Assembly: GCF_019216885.1 (NCBI RefSeq)
Contig: NZ_JAAQRC020000001.1
Coordinates: 2,958,501-3,022,500 of the forward strand
Origin: Methylobacterium sp. SyP6R
GTDB taxonomy: Bacteria > Pseudomonadota > Alphaproteobacteria > Rhizobiales > Beijerinckiaceae
Direction: 5' to 3'
DNA length: 64,000 bases
The translations under genes were made by a program, and so were the position numbers. Numbering within the stretch: the stretch's first letter is position 1; each line of letters begins with the position of its first letter. Shown here one piece after another: positions 33,952 to 42,725 of the stretch. The notes below the pieces were generated by a model. It was not told where the DNA came from. It saw only the letters and a list, made by a program, of their open reading frames with translations, and did no database searches.

Positions 33952-35004
33952 TCAGCCCTGCGTCAATCGCCGCCCGGAGGCGGGGTCGAACAGGTGGAGC
34001 GCGCTTCCGTCGATCGCGAGGCGCACCGTGTCGCCCTCCTGCGTGGCGGAGCCGGCGGGCACCTGCACCGCCACGTCGGTGCCGGCGAGCGGCCCGTGCA
34101 GCAGGCGGGTGGCGCCGAGCTCCTCGACGAAGGCGACACGGAAGGGCAGCCCGTCCTCGGCGATTTGCAGGTCCTCGGGCCGGATGCCGGCCTCGACCGC
34201 GGTGCCGGCTTTCATGCCGGTCACCGGGATCACCGTCCCGTCGATCCGCACGCCCCCCGCCACGGCCTCGGCGGGCAGGATGTTCATCGGCGGCGAGCCC
34301 ATGAAGGTCGCGACGTAGCGGGTGGCCGGGCGGCGATAGATCTCGATCGGGCTACCGACCTGCTCGATCTGTCCGCCATTCATCACCACCAGCCGGTCGG
34401 CCATGGTCATCGCCTCGACCTGGTCGTGGGTGACGTAGACCGTGGTGACGCCGAGCTGGCGTTGCAGGCGGCGGATCTCGACCCGCATCTGCACCCGGAG
34501 CTTGGCATCGAGGTTCGACAAAGGCTCGTCGAACAGGAAGACCTGGGGCTTCCGCACGATCGCCCGCCCCATGGCGACGCGTTGGCGCTGGCCGCCCGAG
34601 AGCTGGCGCGGATAGCGCGTCAGCATCGCCTCGAGGCCGAGCAGCCGCGCGGCCTCGGTCACCCGGGTCTCGATCTCGTCTTTACGCGTGCCGCGGTTGC
34701 GCAAGCCGTAGGCCAGGTTGTCGTAGACGCGCATATGCGGATAGAGCGCGTAGTTCTGGAACACCATCGCGATGTCGCGGTCGGCGGGCTCGACGTCGTT
34801 GACGGTGCGGCCGCCGATGGTGATCGCCCCCGAGGTCACGGTCTCGAGGCCGGCGATCATCCGCAGCACGGTGGACTTGCCGCAGCCCGAGGGGCCGACG
34901 AGGACGCAGAAGGCGCCGTCCGGCACGTCGAGCGAGACGCCGCGCACCGCCTCGACGCCGCCGGAATAGGTTTTTCGGAGTTGGTCGAGGGCGAGGCCGG
35001 CCAT
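33952..35004 (-). CDS. ugpC: ABC transporter ATPase UgpC
   Basis: The 350-residue ATPase has Walker A Gly-Pro-Ser-Gly-Cys-Gly-Lys-Ser-Thr, the signature Leu-Ser-Gly-Gly-Gln-Arg-Gln, and Walker B Val-Phe-Leu-Phe-Asp-Glu-Pro. A C-terminal TOBE-like regulatory domain of about 110 residues follows (Gly-Ile-Arg-Pro-Glu-Asp-Leu near residue 285). It is of the MalK/UgpC family for sugar and glycerol-phosphate import. The ATG at 35004 is chosen over an in-frame GTG at 35013. It follows ugpE after 28 bases and would serve UgpA/UgpE. Confidence 0.87.
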   Translation of the reverse strand: MAGLALDQLRKTYSGGVEAVRGVSLDVPDGAFCVLVGPSGCGKSTVLRMIAGLETVTSGAITIGGRTVNDVEPADRDIAMVFQNYALYPHMRVYDNLAYGLRNRGTRKDEIETRVTEAARLLGLEAMLTRYPRQLSGGQRQRVAMGRAIVRKPQVFLFDEPLSNLDAKLRVQMRVEIRRLQRQLGVTTVYVTHDQVEAMTMADRLVVMNGGQIEQVGSPIEIYRRPATRYVATFMGSPPMNILPAEAVAGGVRIDGTVIPVTGMKAGTAVEAGIRPEDLQIAEDGLPFRVAFVEELGATRLLHGPLAGTDVAVQVPAGSATQEGDTVRLAIDGSALHLFDPASGRRLTQG

Positions 35005-35032
35005 CAGAGGCACCCGATCATACGGAAAGCGA

Positions 35033-35920
35033 TCACTTCTCGGTCTCCACGAGGCCGCGCACGAACAGCTTCTGCATCGCGAACACGACCACGACCGGCG
35101 GCAGCATCGCCAGCACGGCGGTCGCCATGACGATCTGCCACTCGGTGAGCTGGTCGGTGATCGAGGTCATCTTGCGCAGGCCGATCACCACAGTCTGCAT
35201 GTCGTCGCGGGTGGTGACCAGCAGCGGCCAGAGATACTGGTTCCAGCCATACAGGAACTGGATCACGAACAGGGCCGCCATCGTGGTGCGCGAGAGCGGC
35301 AGCAGGGTGTCGAGGAAGAACCGCACCGGCCCGGCCCCGTCGATGCGGGAGGCCTCGACGAGCTCGTTCGGCACCGTGAGGAAGAACTGGCGAAACAGCA
35401 GCGTCGCCGTCGCCGAGGCGATCAGCGGCAGGGCGAGGCCGGCATAGGTATCGAGCAGGCCGAGATCGGCCGCGACCTTGTAGGTCGGGTAGATGCGCAC
35501 CTCGACCGGCAGCATCAGGGTGACGAAAATCGCCCAGAAGGCCGTCTGCCGGAGCGGAAACTTGAAGTAGATCAGCGCATAGGCCGAGAGCAGGGAGATG
35601 AAGATCTTGCCCAGTGCGATGGCGAGCGCCATGATCGTGCTGTTCAGCAGCATCACCCCGACGGGGACGCCGGCCATGCCGGATTCGGTCAGCGCCCGCC
35701 GGTAGGTCTCGAAGCCGTGGCCCCCCGGCCAGAGCGGCATCTGGCCGTTGGCGATGGTGGCGGCATCGTGCGTCGAGCCGATCAGCGCGAGATAGACCGG
35801 GAAGACGACGATCCCGACCCCGAGGCAGAGCACGAGATGCGGGATCAGGTTGCCGAAGCGGCGGTTCTCGACCAACGGGGCCGCTCCCTGGCGGGTGGTG
35901 TCTTGAGTGCCGTGCCGCAC
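35033..35920 (-). CDS. ugpE: ABC transporter permease UgpE
   Basis: The 295-residue permease has six helices and the EAA loop [14 protein letters not shown]. It starts with a GTG; the hydrophobic part begins at Leu-Ile-Pro-His-Leu-Val. The [12 protein letters not shown] segment is typical of UgpE. It pairs with UgpA, encoded about 6 kb downstream, and is adjacent to its ATPase UgpC. Confidence 0.85.
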   Translation of the reverse strand: MRHGTQDTTRQGAAPLVENRRFGNLIPHLVLCLGVGIVVFPVYLALIGSTHDAATIANGQMPLWPGGHGFETYRRALTESGMAGVPVGVMLLNSTIMALAIALGKIFISLLSAYALIYFKFPLRQTAFWAIFVTLMLPVEVRIYPTYKVAADLGLLDTYAGLALPLIASATATLLFRQFFLTVPNELVEASRIDGAGPVRFFLDTLLPLSRTTMAALFVIQFLYGWNQYLWPLLVTTRDDMQTVVIGLRKMTSITDQLTEWQIVMATAVLAMLPPVVVVFAMQKLFVRGLVETEK

Positions 35921-35992
35921 CGCCGTGACGGGCGTGCGACGCTCCCTATCATCGCCTAAGCTCTGACGGAAGCGCCGCCCGTCTGAAGACCT

Positions 35993-36988
35993 TTACAGGC
36001 CCGCCTGCTCCGCCAAGGCCTTGAGGTCTCCTTGCGGCCGGGCGCCGAGATGCGAGATGATCTCCGCCGCCGCCACCGCACCGAGGCGGGCGCAATCGGC
36101 GTGGTCGAGGCCGCGGGCGAGGCCGGCGAGGAAGCCCGCCGCGAACAGGTCGCCGGCACCGGTGGTGTCGACCACCTCGCGCACGGGCGAGGCCGGCACG
36201 GACCGGGTCTCAGCCCCCGAGACGACCAGGGCGCCCTCTTCCGAGCGGGTGACGACCCCGAGGAGCCCCGCCTCCTGGCGGAGCGCGGCCAAAGCCGTCT
36301 CGGCGTCGGCGGTCTGGTACAGGCTCTTCAGCTCGTGGATGTTGGCAAACAGGATGTCGAGGCTGCCGTCGCGGATCAGCCCCAGGAACTCGTCGCGGTA
36401 GCGGTCGACGCAGAAGGCGTCCGACAGGGTCAGCGCGACCTTGTTGCCGGCACCATGAGCGATCTTGGCCGCCTTGCGGAACGCCTCCTTGGCGGCCGGC
36501 GGGTCCCACAGGTAGCCCTCGAGGTAGACGTGGCGGGCGCTCCGCACGGTCTCCTCGTCCACGTCCGCGGCGGAGAGGCCCTGGCAGGCGCCGAGATAGG
36601 TGTTCATGGTGCGCTCGCCGTCCGGCGTCACCAGCACGAAGCAGCGGGCGGTGGCCGGGCCTTCCGTCGCCGGGGCGACGCCGAAATGCACGCCGGTGGC
36701 GTTGAGGTCGTGGGCGAAGAGGCGGCCGAGCTCGTCGTTCCGCACCTTGCCGATGAAGGCCGCCCGCGCGCCGAGGAGCGCCGCGCCGACCGCCGTGTTG
36801 GCGCCCGAGCCGCCCGAGATGATCGTGGCCTGTCCCATCACCCCGAACAGGTGCTCGGCCCGCGCCTCGTCGATGAGCTGCATCGCGCCCTTGTGCACGC
36901 CCTCACGCACCAGGAAGGCCTCGTCGGTGCGGGCCATCACGTCGACGATGGCGTTGCCGAGGACGAGGAGGTCGAGGGAGGAGGTCAT
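35993..36988 (-). CDS. PfkB-family sugar/nucleoside kinase (adenosine kinase-like)
   Basis: The 331-residue protein has the two PfkB signatures: Gly-Gly-Ser-Gly-Ala-Asn-Thr-Ala near residue 60 and the catalytic Asp-Thr-Thr-Gly-Ala-Gly-Asp-Leu-Phe near residue 277. The start Leu-Asp-Leu-Leu-Val-Leu-Gly-Asn-Ala-Ile-Val-Asp matches alphaproteobacterial adenosine kinases. It would phosphorylate adenosine or a related sugar using ATP in the cytoplasm. The ATG at 36988 has GGAGG upstream context weaker than usual, but fits the conserved start. It is 72 bases from the ugpE GTG. Confidence 0.82.
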   Translation of the reverse strand: MTSSLDLLVLGNAIVDVMARTDEAFLVREGVHKGAMQLIDEARAEHLFGVMGQATIISGGSGANTAVGAALLGARAAFIGKVRNDELGRLFAHDLNATGVHFGVAPATEGPATARCFVLVTPDGERTMNTYLGACQGLSAADVDEETVRSARHVYLEGYLWDPPAAKEAFRKAAKIAHGAGNKVALTLSDAFCVDRYRDEFLGLIRDGSLDILFANIHELKSLYQTADAETALAALRQEAGLLGVVTRSEEGALVVSGAETRSVPASPVREVVDTTGAGDLFAAGFLAGLARGLDHADCARLGAVAAAEIISHLGARPQGDLKALAEQAGL

Positions 36989-37055
36989 GCAGGGGCTCGC
37001 GCGCAAGGAAATGGCGCGGCTGTCGCATCCGCCGCCGGGAGGGTCAAGCGCCGCC

Positions 37056-37607
37056 TCACGGCTCTTCGAACAGGGATGCGATGGTGAGTTCGAGGCCCGG
37101 CGGGTCGAGGACGAGGGTGCCGTCCTGCAGGGACGTGCTGTCGATCCCGTCGCCGGCCCGGCGATGGTGGACGACCGTACGGCGATCCGGATCGACCATC
37201 AGGTAGTGATGGATGCTCGGCACCCGGAAATAGCCGGAGAGCTTCTCGCTCGCATCGGTCCGGCGGGTGCTGGGAGACAGGACTTCGACGACGATGACCG
37301 GATCGGGAATCTCGACGGAGTTCGCGTCCCTGCGTGGTCCACAATAGACCAGGGCATCCGGCTCATACGCCGTACGAGCGTCGATCCGGACGGTCATGCC
37401 ATCCGGCAGGGCTCGGCAAGACAGCGCAGCAGCCCGGATGCCGCGCCTCAACGCGACGTAGACGGCGGCCTTGACCTCGGCGTGCAGCACGCGCTCCGGT
37501 GTCATCGTGTAGACCTCGCCCTGCACGAGCTCGTAGCGTCCTGGATTGGTTTGGCTCCAGGCCAGGTACTCGTCCACGTTCATGTGTCTCTGCGGAAGCG
37601 GCGTCAT
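37056..37607 (-). CDS. Uma2-family (DUF820) nuclease-like protein
   Basis: The 183-residue protein begins Met-Asn-Val-Asp-Glu-Tyr-Leu-Ala-Trp. It carries the PD-(D/E)xK-like pattern Glu-Pro-Asp-Ala-Leu-Val, then Ile-Val-Val-Glu-Val-Leu-Ser-Pro-Ser, and Tyr-Phe-Arg-Val-Pro-Ser-Ile-His-His-Tyr. Uma2 proteins are predicted endonucleases, mostly of unknown role. The ATG at 37607 matches the family start; upstream in-frame sequence is not conserved-looking. It is separate from the kinase by 67 bases. Confidence 0.78.
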   Translation of the reverse strand: MTPLPQRHMNVDEYLAWSQTNPGRYELVQGEVYTMTPERVLHAEVKAAVYVALRRGIRAAALSCRALPDGMTVRIDARTAYEPDALVYCGPRRDANSVEIPDPVIVVEVLSPSTRRTDASEKLSGYFRVPSIHHYLMVDPDRRTVVHHRRAGDGIDSTSLQDGTLVLDPPGLELTIASLFEEP

Positions 37608-37977
37608 CGCGTCGAACCTGTCGGTGGCACTCCTGCGGCCGGCATCGTAGCACGCCGGCCACCGCCCGCCGAAGCGGTCTCTCCCCCGCGAGCGCGATGG
37701 TCCGGCCGAGAGGGCAGCCCTTCCTCGGCCCCGATCCGGGCCCCGGGCGCCGGGCGGATCGACCAGTGCCGGGATGCGATAGTCGCTTTCTGCTGAACCG
37801 CTCATTTCCGTGACGGTAGGGTTGTCAAAACAACCTCAATGCTACAATCATCGGTCGCTCCGAACGATTCGTTCGTCGCCCGGAGACCGGCAAGTACTCA
37901 CGAAAACGGATCGACGTCGCTCCGAAAAAGGATGGGTGCGATCATGGATCCTGTCGTCAAGTCGATTGAGGTGATCC
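37608..37977 (+). promoter_or_regulatory. Regulatory region with two dyads upstream of the 134-aa gene
   Basis: This 370-base gap holds a dyad GGTTGTCAAAACAACC (37820-37835). A TTGTCA (37822-37827) lies inside it and a TACAAT (37843-37848) follows at 15-base spacing, so it may cover a promoter. A second, perfect dyad CGAACGATTCGTTCG (37861-37875) follows. Both look like binding sites of dimeric regulators. The rest of the gap shows nothing clear. Confidence 0.5.
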
Positions 37978-38382
37978 ATGGCTGATGTGTCCGGCCTGTG
38001 GACCTATCGCAGCTACAGGAACGATCCCGCTTTGATCTCCGGTGATCCGGACAAGGCGGCGCAGAACATTTTTGGCGAGGGCGTGTTCGACCTTCGTCTC
38101 GACGGAGAGGCCGTGACCGGCATGCTCGACATGGGCGGCGGCTACGTGCTCGATCTCACGGGGAGCGCCGCGGCGGGAGCGGAGATCGCCCTCGTCGGCC
38201 TGGGCCGCGCCGGAACGCCGACGGCGGGCTGGGAATACGATTATCGCGGCGTGCCCGCCTATCGCTGGCCCAACGGCGTGGGCCAGGTCCCGGCCCTGGT
38301 CGGGACGGTGATCCGGGCAAAGCCCCATGGCGGTGCGCCGGCCGGCACCGTCGCCTCGTTCATCGCCGTGAAACGGGCCTGA
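37978..38382 (+). CDS. Hypothetical 134-residue protein
   Basis: A GAGGTGA ribosome binding site precedes the ATG, and the frame is well formed. The protein begins Leu-Trp-Thr-Tyr-Arg-Ser-Tyr and contains Phe-Gly-Glu-Gly-Val-Phe-Asp-Leu-Arg-Leu, Gly-Tyr-Val-Leu-Asp-Leu and Gly-Trp-Glu-Tyr-Asp-Tyr. The alternating beta pattern suggests a small beta-barrel. There is no signal peptide and no cysteines. I do not recognise the family. It lies 63 bases before the multicopper oxidase and may share its promoter. Confidence 0.7.
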   Translation: MADVSGLWTYRSYRNDPALISGDPDKAAQNIFGEGVFDLRLDGEAVTGMLDMGGGYVLDLTGSAAAGAEIALVGLGRAGTPTAGWEYDYRGVPAYRWPNGVGQVPALVGTVIRAKPHGGAPAGTVASFIAVKRA

Positions 38383-38445
38383 ACCCCCTGCGAGGCCGGC
38401 CTGCGCGCCCTCCCATCGACCCGATCAGACACGAGGCCTTGACGC

Positions 38446-40617
38446 ATGCCGATCGACCAGGCTGGACGCCCGACGACCGGGCCCCGATCCGCTCCGCCGC
38501 GCCGGCGGCGGGCCGTGCCCCTCGCCCTGCTGGCGGCCCTCGCGGCCGGGCCGGTCGCGGCGCAGACCGGGCCCGCGGCGGCTCCGGCCGGGCCTGCGGC
38601 GGCGCCCGCGAAAAGCCCGCTCTTCGCCAACCCGCCGATCCTCGGCGAGCGGGGCGCGAGCACGCCGCGGCTCCGGGGCTTCGCCCCGGGCGCGGCGGTG
38701 ACGGCGCCGGCACCGCGGCGCACGCTCGACCTCCATGTCAGGAAGATCGCCGGCACCCTGTACAACCCGGCGACGGGCCGGAACGACCAGGTCAGCCTGC
38801 GCAGCTATACCGGCGAGGGCGTCGATCCGTCGGCGCCCTACGTGGCGCCGGTCATCGAGGTCGCCCCGGGCCAGCGCGTCACCGTCGCCCTGCACAACGA
38901 TCTCGAGCCCGAGCCGGATTGCGCCGGCGGCCATGCCGCGCCGAACACGCCGCACTGCGCCAACAGCACCAACCTCCACTCGCACGGCCTCTGGGTCAGC
39001 CCTGCCGGCAACGGCGACAACGTGCTGGTGTCGATCGATCCGAAGCAGAGCTTCACCTATTACTACGATCTCCCGGACGATCACCCGTCCGGCACCTTCT
39101 GGTACCACACCCACCGGCACGGCTCGACGGCGTTGCAGGTGTCGAGCGGCATGGCCGGCGCCCTCGTCGTGCGGGGGAACCGCCTGCCGCAGGCGAACGC
39201 CAACGGCGACATCGACACGCTGCTGACCAACGGCGACGGCAGCAGCATGGAGGAGCGCCTGCTCGTCCTGCAGCAGATCCAGTATGCTTGCCGCGACGCG
39301 ACGGGTAAGATCAAGACGGGACCCGACGGCGGCTGGGTCTGCGATCCGGGCGACGTCGGCGGCATCGAGCTGGGTCCCGATCCGACGAATCGCTACGACC
39401 AGTTCGGGCCCCAATCCTGGTCGACCTCGGGCCGCTTCACCACGATCAACGGGCTCATGCGCCCGCATTTCGAGGCCCGGGCCGGGCGCGTCGAGCGCTG
39501 GCGCCTGATCCATGGCGGCGTGCGCGACACGATCGTGCTGGCCTTCCGGCCGCGCAAGCCGGGCGCTCCCGATCCGGTCAATCTCGGCAAGGCGCAGATC
39601 GCGCAGTACCTCGCCCGGTATTGCGACGGTGCGCCGATCGCCTACCATCTGGTCGCCGCCGACGGCCTGACCATGAAGGCGGCGTTCAAGACCACCGCCA
39701 CGACCCTGCAGCCCGGCTACCGCAACGACGCCCTCGTGATCTTCCCGGAGGCGGGCGATTACTGCGTCACCAACGAGGCCGTGGTGGGCGCCGCCAGCGT
39801 CACCCAGTCCGCGCGCGAGCGCCAGCTGCTCGCCACGGTCGCGGTCGCGCCCGGCACCCCGGCGCCGGACCCCGCCGCTGCCCTGACCGAGGCGCTGGTG
39901 GCCGCGGCCGAGCGGACCATGCCGGCTTCGGTCAAGCCGAGCGTCGTCGCCGACCTGAAGGACGGTCTCAAGCTCACCCGCTTCGTGCCCCATCCCGACA
40001 TCGCCGAGGGCGAGGTCACCGGCCGGCAGGAGCTGACCTTCTTCATCAAGATCGAGCCCGGCAAGCCGGCGACCTTCGAGGTCGGCAACACGTCCTTCGA
40101 CCCGAAGAAGTTCGATCCGGCGACGTTCGCGCCCCGGCCCTACGATCCGAGTGTCGTCGACCGGCTGCTGCCCCTCGGCGGGGTCGACGAATGGACGCTG
40201 CAATCGGCCTTCGCCAGCCACCCGTTCCACATCCACGTCAACCCGTTCCAGATCGTCGAGATCCGCGATCCGAACGGGGTCGACGTCAGCGCGCCGGGTG
40301 CGGTCGACCAGGCCGGCGGCACCGACACGCAATATCCCGGCCTGAAGGGCGTGTGGAAGGACACGTTGTGGGTCAAGAACCTGATCGAGAAACCGGCGGA
40401 CTTTCCCGCCAAGCTCGACTCCTCGACCTACACGATCAAGATTCGCACCCGCTATCAGCGCTACATTGGCGAATATGTCCTGCATTGCCACATCCTCGAT
40501 CACGAGGACCAGGGCATGATGCAGAACGTCTGCGTCGACCTGCCGAACGGCAGCGGCACCAATTGCGGCCGCCTGCTGCGCCCGGACCGGGTATCGACCC
40601 CGCGCCCGCACCATTGA
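38446..40617 (+). CDS. Periplasmic multicopper oxidase
   Basis: The 723-residue protein has a basic N-terminus and a hydrophobic signal segment. All four copper-binding motifs are visible: His-Ser-His-Gly at about residue 178, His-Thr-His-Arg-His at about 222, His-Pro-Phe-His-Ile-His at about 590, and His-Cys-His-Ile-Leu-Asp-His-Glu with a following Met near 680. It oxidises metal ions or phenols and reduces oxygen to water. It is longer than typical CueO/CopA; an approximately 100-residue Ala/Pro-rich front precedes the first domain. The substrate is not deducible. Confidence 0.88.
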   Translation: MPIDQAGRPTTGPRSAPPRRRRAVPLALLAALAAGPVAAQTGPAAAPAGPAAAPAKSPLFANPPILGERGASTPRLRGFAPGAAVTAPAPRRTLDLHVRKIAGTLYNPATGRNDQVSLRSYTGEGVDPSAPYVAPVIEVAPGQRVTVALHNDLEPEPDCAGGHAAPNTPHCANSTNLHSHGLWVSPAGNGDNVLVSIDPKQSFTYYYDLPDDHPSGTFWYHTHRHGSTALQVSSGMAGALVVRGNRLPQANANGDIDTLLTNGDGSSMEERLLVLQQIQYACRDATGKIKTGPDGGWVCDPGDVGGIELGPDPTNRYDQFGPQSWSTSGRFTTINGLMRPHFEARAGRVERWRLIHGGVRDTIVLAFRPRKPGAPDPVNLGKAQIAQYLARYCDGAPIAYHLVAADGLTMKAAFKTTATTLQPGYRNDALVIFPEAGDYCVTNEAVVGAASVTQSARERQLLATVAVAPGTPAPDPAAALTEALVAAAERTMPASVKPSVVADLKDGLKLTRFVPHPDIAEGEVTGRQELTFFIKIEPGKPATFEVGNTSFDPKKFDPATFAPRPYDPSVVDRLLPLGGVDEWTLQSAFASHPFHIHVNPFQIVEIRDPNGVDVSAPGAVDQAGGTDTQYPGLKGVWKDTLWVKNLIEKPADFPAKLDSSTYTIKIRTRYQRYIGEYVLHCHILDHEDQGMMQNVCVDLPNGSGTNCGRLLRPDRVSTPRPHH

Positions 40618-40626
40618 GGCCTCACC

Positions 40627-40651
40627 CGTGGCGCGCATGCGGCGCGCCACG
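40627..40651. terminator. Hairpin after the multicopper oxidase
   Basis: A perfect 10-base stem (CGTGGCGCGC / GCGCGCCACG) with an ATGCG loop lies in the 81-base gap between two converging genes. There is no T tract. Confidence 0.55.
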
Positions 40652-40698
40652 GCTCACTGGCGATCCACTCCTCCGGACGGTCTCTTCCGGGTGGCGGA

Positions 40699-41013
40699 TC
40701 ACTGCATCGACTGCATCTCGCAGTTCGCGTAGGCCACGCTGCCGTCGGCAAAGGCCTTGAGCTTGCGCGCATAGGCCTCGGCGCCGGTGCGGTAGGGGCC
40801 GAGCTGCGCGTTGTAGGCCTTGATCCCGTCATTGTAGGTGTAGGCCTCCCAGCCCGGGCAGCCGCCCTTGGCATCGAGGCAGGCGGGCTTCTGCGGCAGG
40901 GCGGGCTTCACCGGCTTCTCGCTCGCCGGCGGCGGGGCCGGCGGGGTGGGGCAGGCTCCTTGCGCCGCGGGCGCCAGCAGCATCAGGAGGGCGGCGAGGG
41001 CTTTGCGCGGCAC
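40699..41013 (-). CDS. Small secreted hypothetical protein
   Basis: This 104-residue precursor starts at a GTG and has a signal peptide (Ala-Leu-Ala-Ala-Leu-Leu-Met-Leu-Leu-Ala). A Pro/Lys-rich stretch and a helical part with Cys pairs (Pro-Ala-Cys, Gly-Cys-Pro-Gly-Trp) follow. The Ala-Tyr-Asn-Ala-Gln-Leu and Tyr-Ala-Asn-Cys wording is unlike any domain I recognise. It converges on the multicopper oxidase. Confidence 0.55.
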   Translation of the reverse strand: MPRKALAALLMLLAPAAQGACPTPPAPPPASEKPVKPALPQKPACLDAKGGCPGWEAYTYNDGIKAYNAQLGPYRTGAEAYARKLKAFADGSVAYANCEMQSMQ

Positions 41014-41127
41014 GGCTTCGTCTCCGGTGAGGGGCGGCCTCTCACGCCATCGTGTGGTCGGCGGATCGGGTCAAACCTCCGCTCGCGGCTTATCTGTGGC
41101 GCAGTCAGCCCTGCTCCCGGTTCCCGA

Positions 41128-42030
41128 ATGCTCGCCCCACCCCGGATCGCCTTTCCTCGTCTGGCCTACCCTTGGCTCGACCGCGCCGGCCGCCTGTCGC
41201 GGTTCAAGCTCGCGGTCTTCCTCCTCGCGCTCGCGCCCGGCCTGTGGTTCACCGGGGCCTACGCCCTCGACCGCCTCGGCGCGAAGCCGCTGACCGCCTA
41301 TCTCCACGCCATGGGCGACTGGTCGGTGCGGTTCCTGATCCTCTCGCTCGCGGTCACGCCGATGCGGCGCATCGCCAACGCGCCGAAGCTGATCCTGGTG
41401 CGGCGGATGCTGGGGCTCACCGCGCTCGCCTACGCGCTGGTGCACTTCACCCTCTACATCGCCGACCAGAAGTTCGACCTCGCCCGGGTGGCGAGCGAGA
41501 TCGTTTTTCGCATCTACCTCACCATCGGGTTCGCCGGTCTGCTCGGCCTCGTCGTGCTCGGCGTCACCTCGACCGACGGGATGATCCGCCGCCTCGGCAA
41601 GGCCTGGCCGCGGCTGCACCGGCTGGTCTACCCGCTCACCGCCCTGGCCCTGCTGCACTTCTTCATTCAATCGAAGATCGACGTCTCGAACCCGGTCTAC
41701 TGGAGCGGGCTGTTCCTGGCCCTGATGGGCTGGCGGCTGATGCACCACCTCAAGGTGCCGACCGCGCCGCTGCCGCTCTTGGGCCTCAGCGTGGCCGCCG
41801 GGCTCGCCACGGCAGGGCTGGAGGCCCTGTGGTACGCGCTCGCCACCGGCGTGCCCCCGCTCGCCGTGCTCGCTGCCAACCTCGACTTCTCCTACGACGT
41901 GCGCCCGGCCTGGTGGGTGCTCGGCACGGTGCTCCTGACCGTACCGCTCAACCTGTGGCAGGGCCGCGCGGCGTCGGGCGGGAGGGGGTCGGCGGCGAAA
42001 GGACCGGTGGCACGGGCTGCACGAGCCTGA
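41128..42030 (+). CDS. msrQ: Heme-binding membrane subunit MsrQ (YedZ)
   Basis: The 300-residue protein has six to seven helices with the ferric-reductase-like core. It includes Arg-Arg-Met-Leu-Gly-Leu, Ala-Tyr-Ala-Leu-Val-His-Phe (heme histidine) and Leu-His-Arg-Leu-Val-Tyr. MsrQ passes electrons from quinones or flavin to the periplasmic methionine-sulfoxide reductase MsrP. The C-terminal hydrophobic tail is longer than in E. coli YedZ (211 residues). No msrP gene is adjacent. The ATG at 41128 is favoured because the hydrophobic part begins soon after. Confidence 0.85.
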   Translation: MLAPPRIAFPRLAYPWLDRAGRLSRFKLAVFLLALAPGLWFTGAYALDRLGAKPLTAYLHAMGDWSVRFLILSLAVTPMRRIANAPKLILVRRMLGLTALAYALVHFTLYIADQKFDLARVASEIVFRIYLTIGFAGLLGLVVLGVTSTDGMIRRLGKAWPRLHRLVYPLTALALLHFFIQSKIDVSNPVYWSGLFLALMGWRLMHHLKVPTAPLPLLGLSVAAGLATAGLEALWYALATGVPPLAVLAANLDFSYDVRPAWWVLGTVLLTVPLNLWQGRAASGGRGSAAKGPVARAARA

Positions 42031-42075
42031 CGGTCTCGGGCTGACGATCGCACAGGGAGACCTGAAACCCTCCGT

Positions 42076-42215
42076 GTCATCCCGGAGCCGCGCGGCGGAA
42101 CCCGGGATCCATAACCGCTGACTCTTCAGGATAGAGCCGGCCATGTTCAGCCTGTTCCCGAGCCGTCAGCGGTTATGGCTCCCGGGTTCTCGCCTCCGGC
42201 GAGCCCCGGGATGAC
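42076..42215. repeat. Long palindromic repeat, family B, copy 2
   Basis: The element starts with GTCATCCCGGAGC and ends with GCCCCGGGATGAC. The inner arms are GAACCCGGGAT / TCCCGGGTTC and, further in, ATAACCGCTGAC / GTCAGCGGTTAT. It lies in the 325-base gap between msrQ and the tRNA genes. The remainder of the gap holds only a hairpin. Confidence 0.85.
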
Positions 42216-42295
42216 GGGCAGGAAAGAATGACGAGCGTTCGACTTTGACAGGAGGTCGAGCCTTCCTTTGCCGAAGCGAAATACGAGAATAGCGC

Positions 42296-42318
42296 AGGAA
42301 AGCTCGGTCAGCTTTCTT
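42296..42318 (-). terminator. Hairpin downstream of tRNA-Phe copy 1
   Basis: Arms AGGAAAGCT and AGCTTTCTT pair with one mismatch around a five-base loop. It is 38 bases after the 3' end of the tRNA on the minus strand and is likely its terminator. Confidence 0.5.
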
Positions 42319-42355
42319 GCCAATCTCGATCAATGGTCTGGAATGTTCAGAGAAG

Positions 42356-42431
42356 TGGTGCCCGGGGACGGAGTCGAACCGCCGACACTGCGATTTTCAG
42401 TCGCATGCTCTACCAACTGAGCTACCCGGGC
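42356..42431 (-). tRNA. tRNA-Phe(GAA), copy 1
   Basis: Read on the minus strand, the 76-base gene starts GCCCGGGTAGCTCAG. It has the D arm, anticodon stem TGCGA/TCGCA with anticodon GAA in CTGAAAA, a T arm with GGTTCGACTCC, and an encoded CCA end. Acceptor arms GCCCGGG and CCCGGGC pair fully. It is identical to copy 2. Confidence 0.95.
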
Positions 42432-42514
42432 GCACCGCCGCGCGAGGAGACGGTTCAGGCACCAGAGATCGTCCCCGTTCAGGGACGGCACCACCCTTAC
42501 GAAAGATAAGGAAG

Positions 42515-42590
42515 TGGTGCCCGGGGACGGAGTCGAACCGCCGACACTGCGATTTTCAGTCGCATGCTCTACCAACTGAGCTACCCGGGC
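42515..42590 (-). tRNA. tRNA-Phe(GAA), copy 2
   Basis: This gene has the same 76-base sequence as copy 1, with the same anticodon GAA and encoded CCA. The two are separated by 83 unrelated bases and could share a transcript starting upstream of this copy. Direct tandem duplication with divergent spacer is the simplest history. Confidence 0.95.
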
Positions 42591-42725
42591 CCGCCGGCTG
42601 CGTGGGGCAGCGGCGTTGAGCGGCGGTATAGAGACGCTCGGATCGCCTGTCCAGCCGTCTCGTGCGGGCGCGCGGGCGATTGTTTGCCGGCAGCTACCTC
42701 TTGCCTCTGTCTGCCGGCAGCCGCC

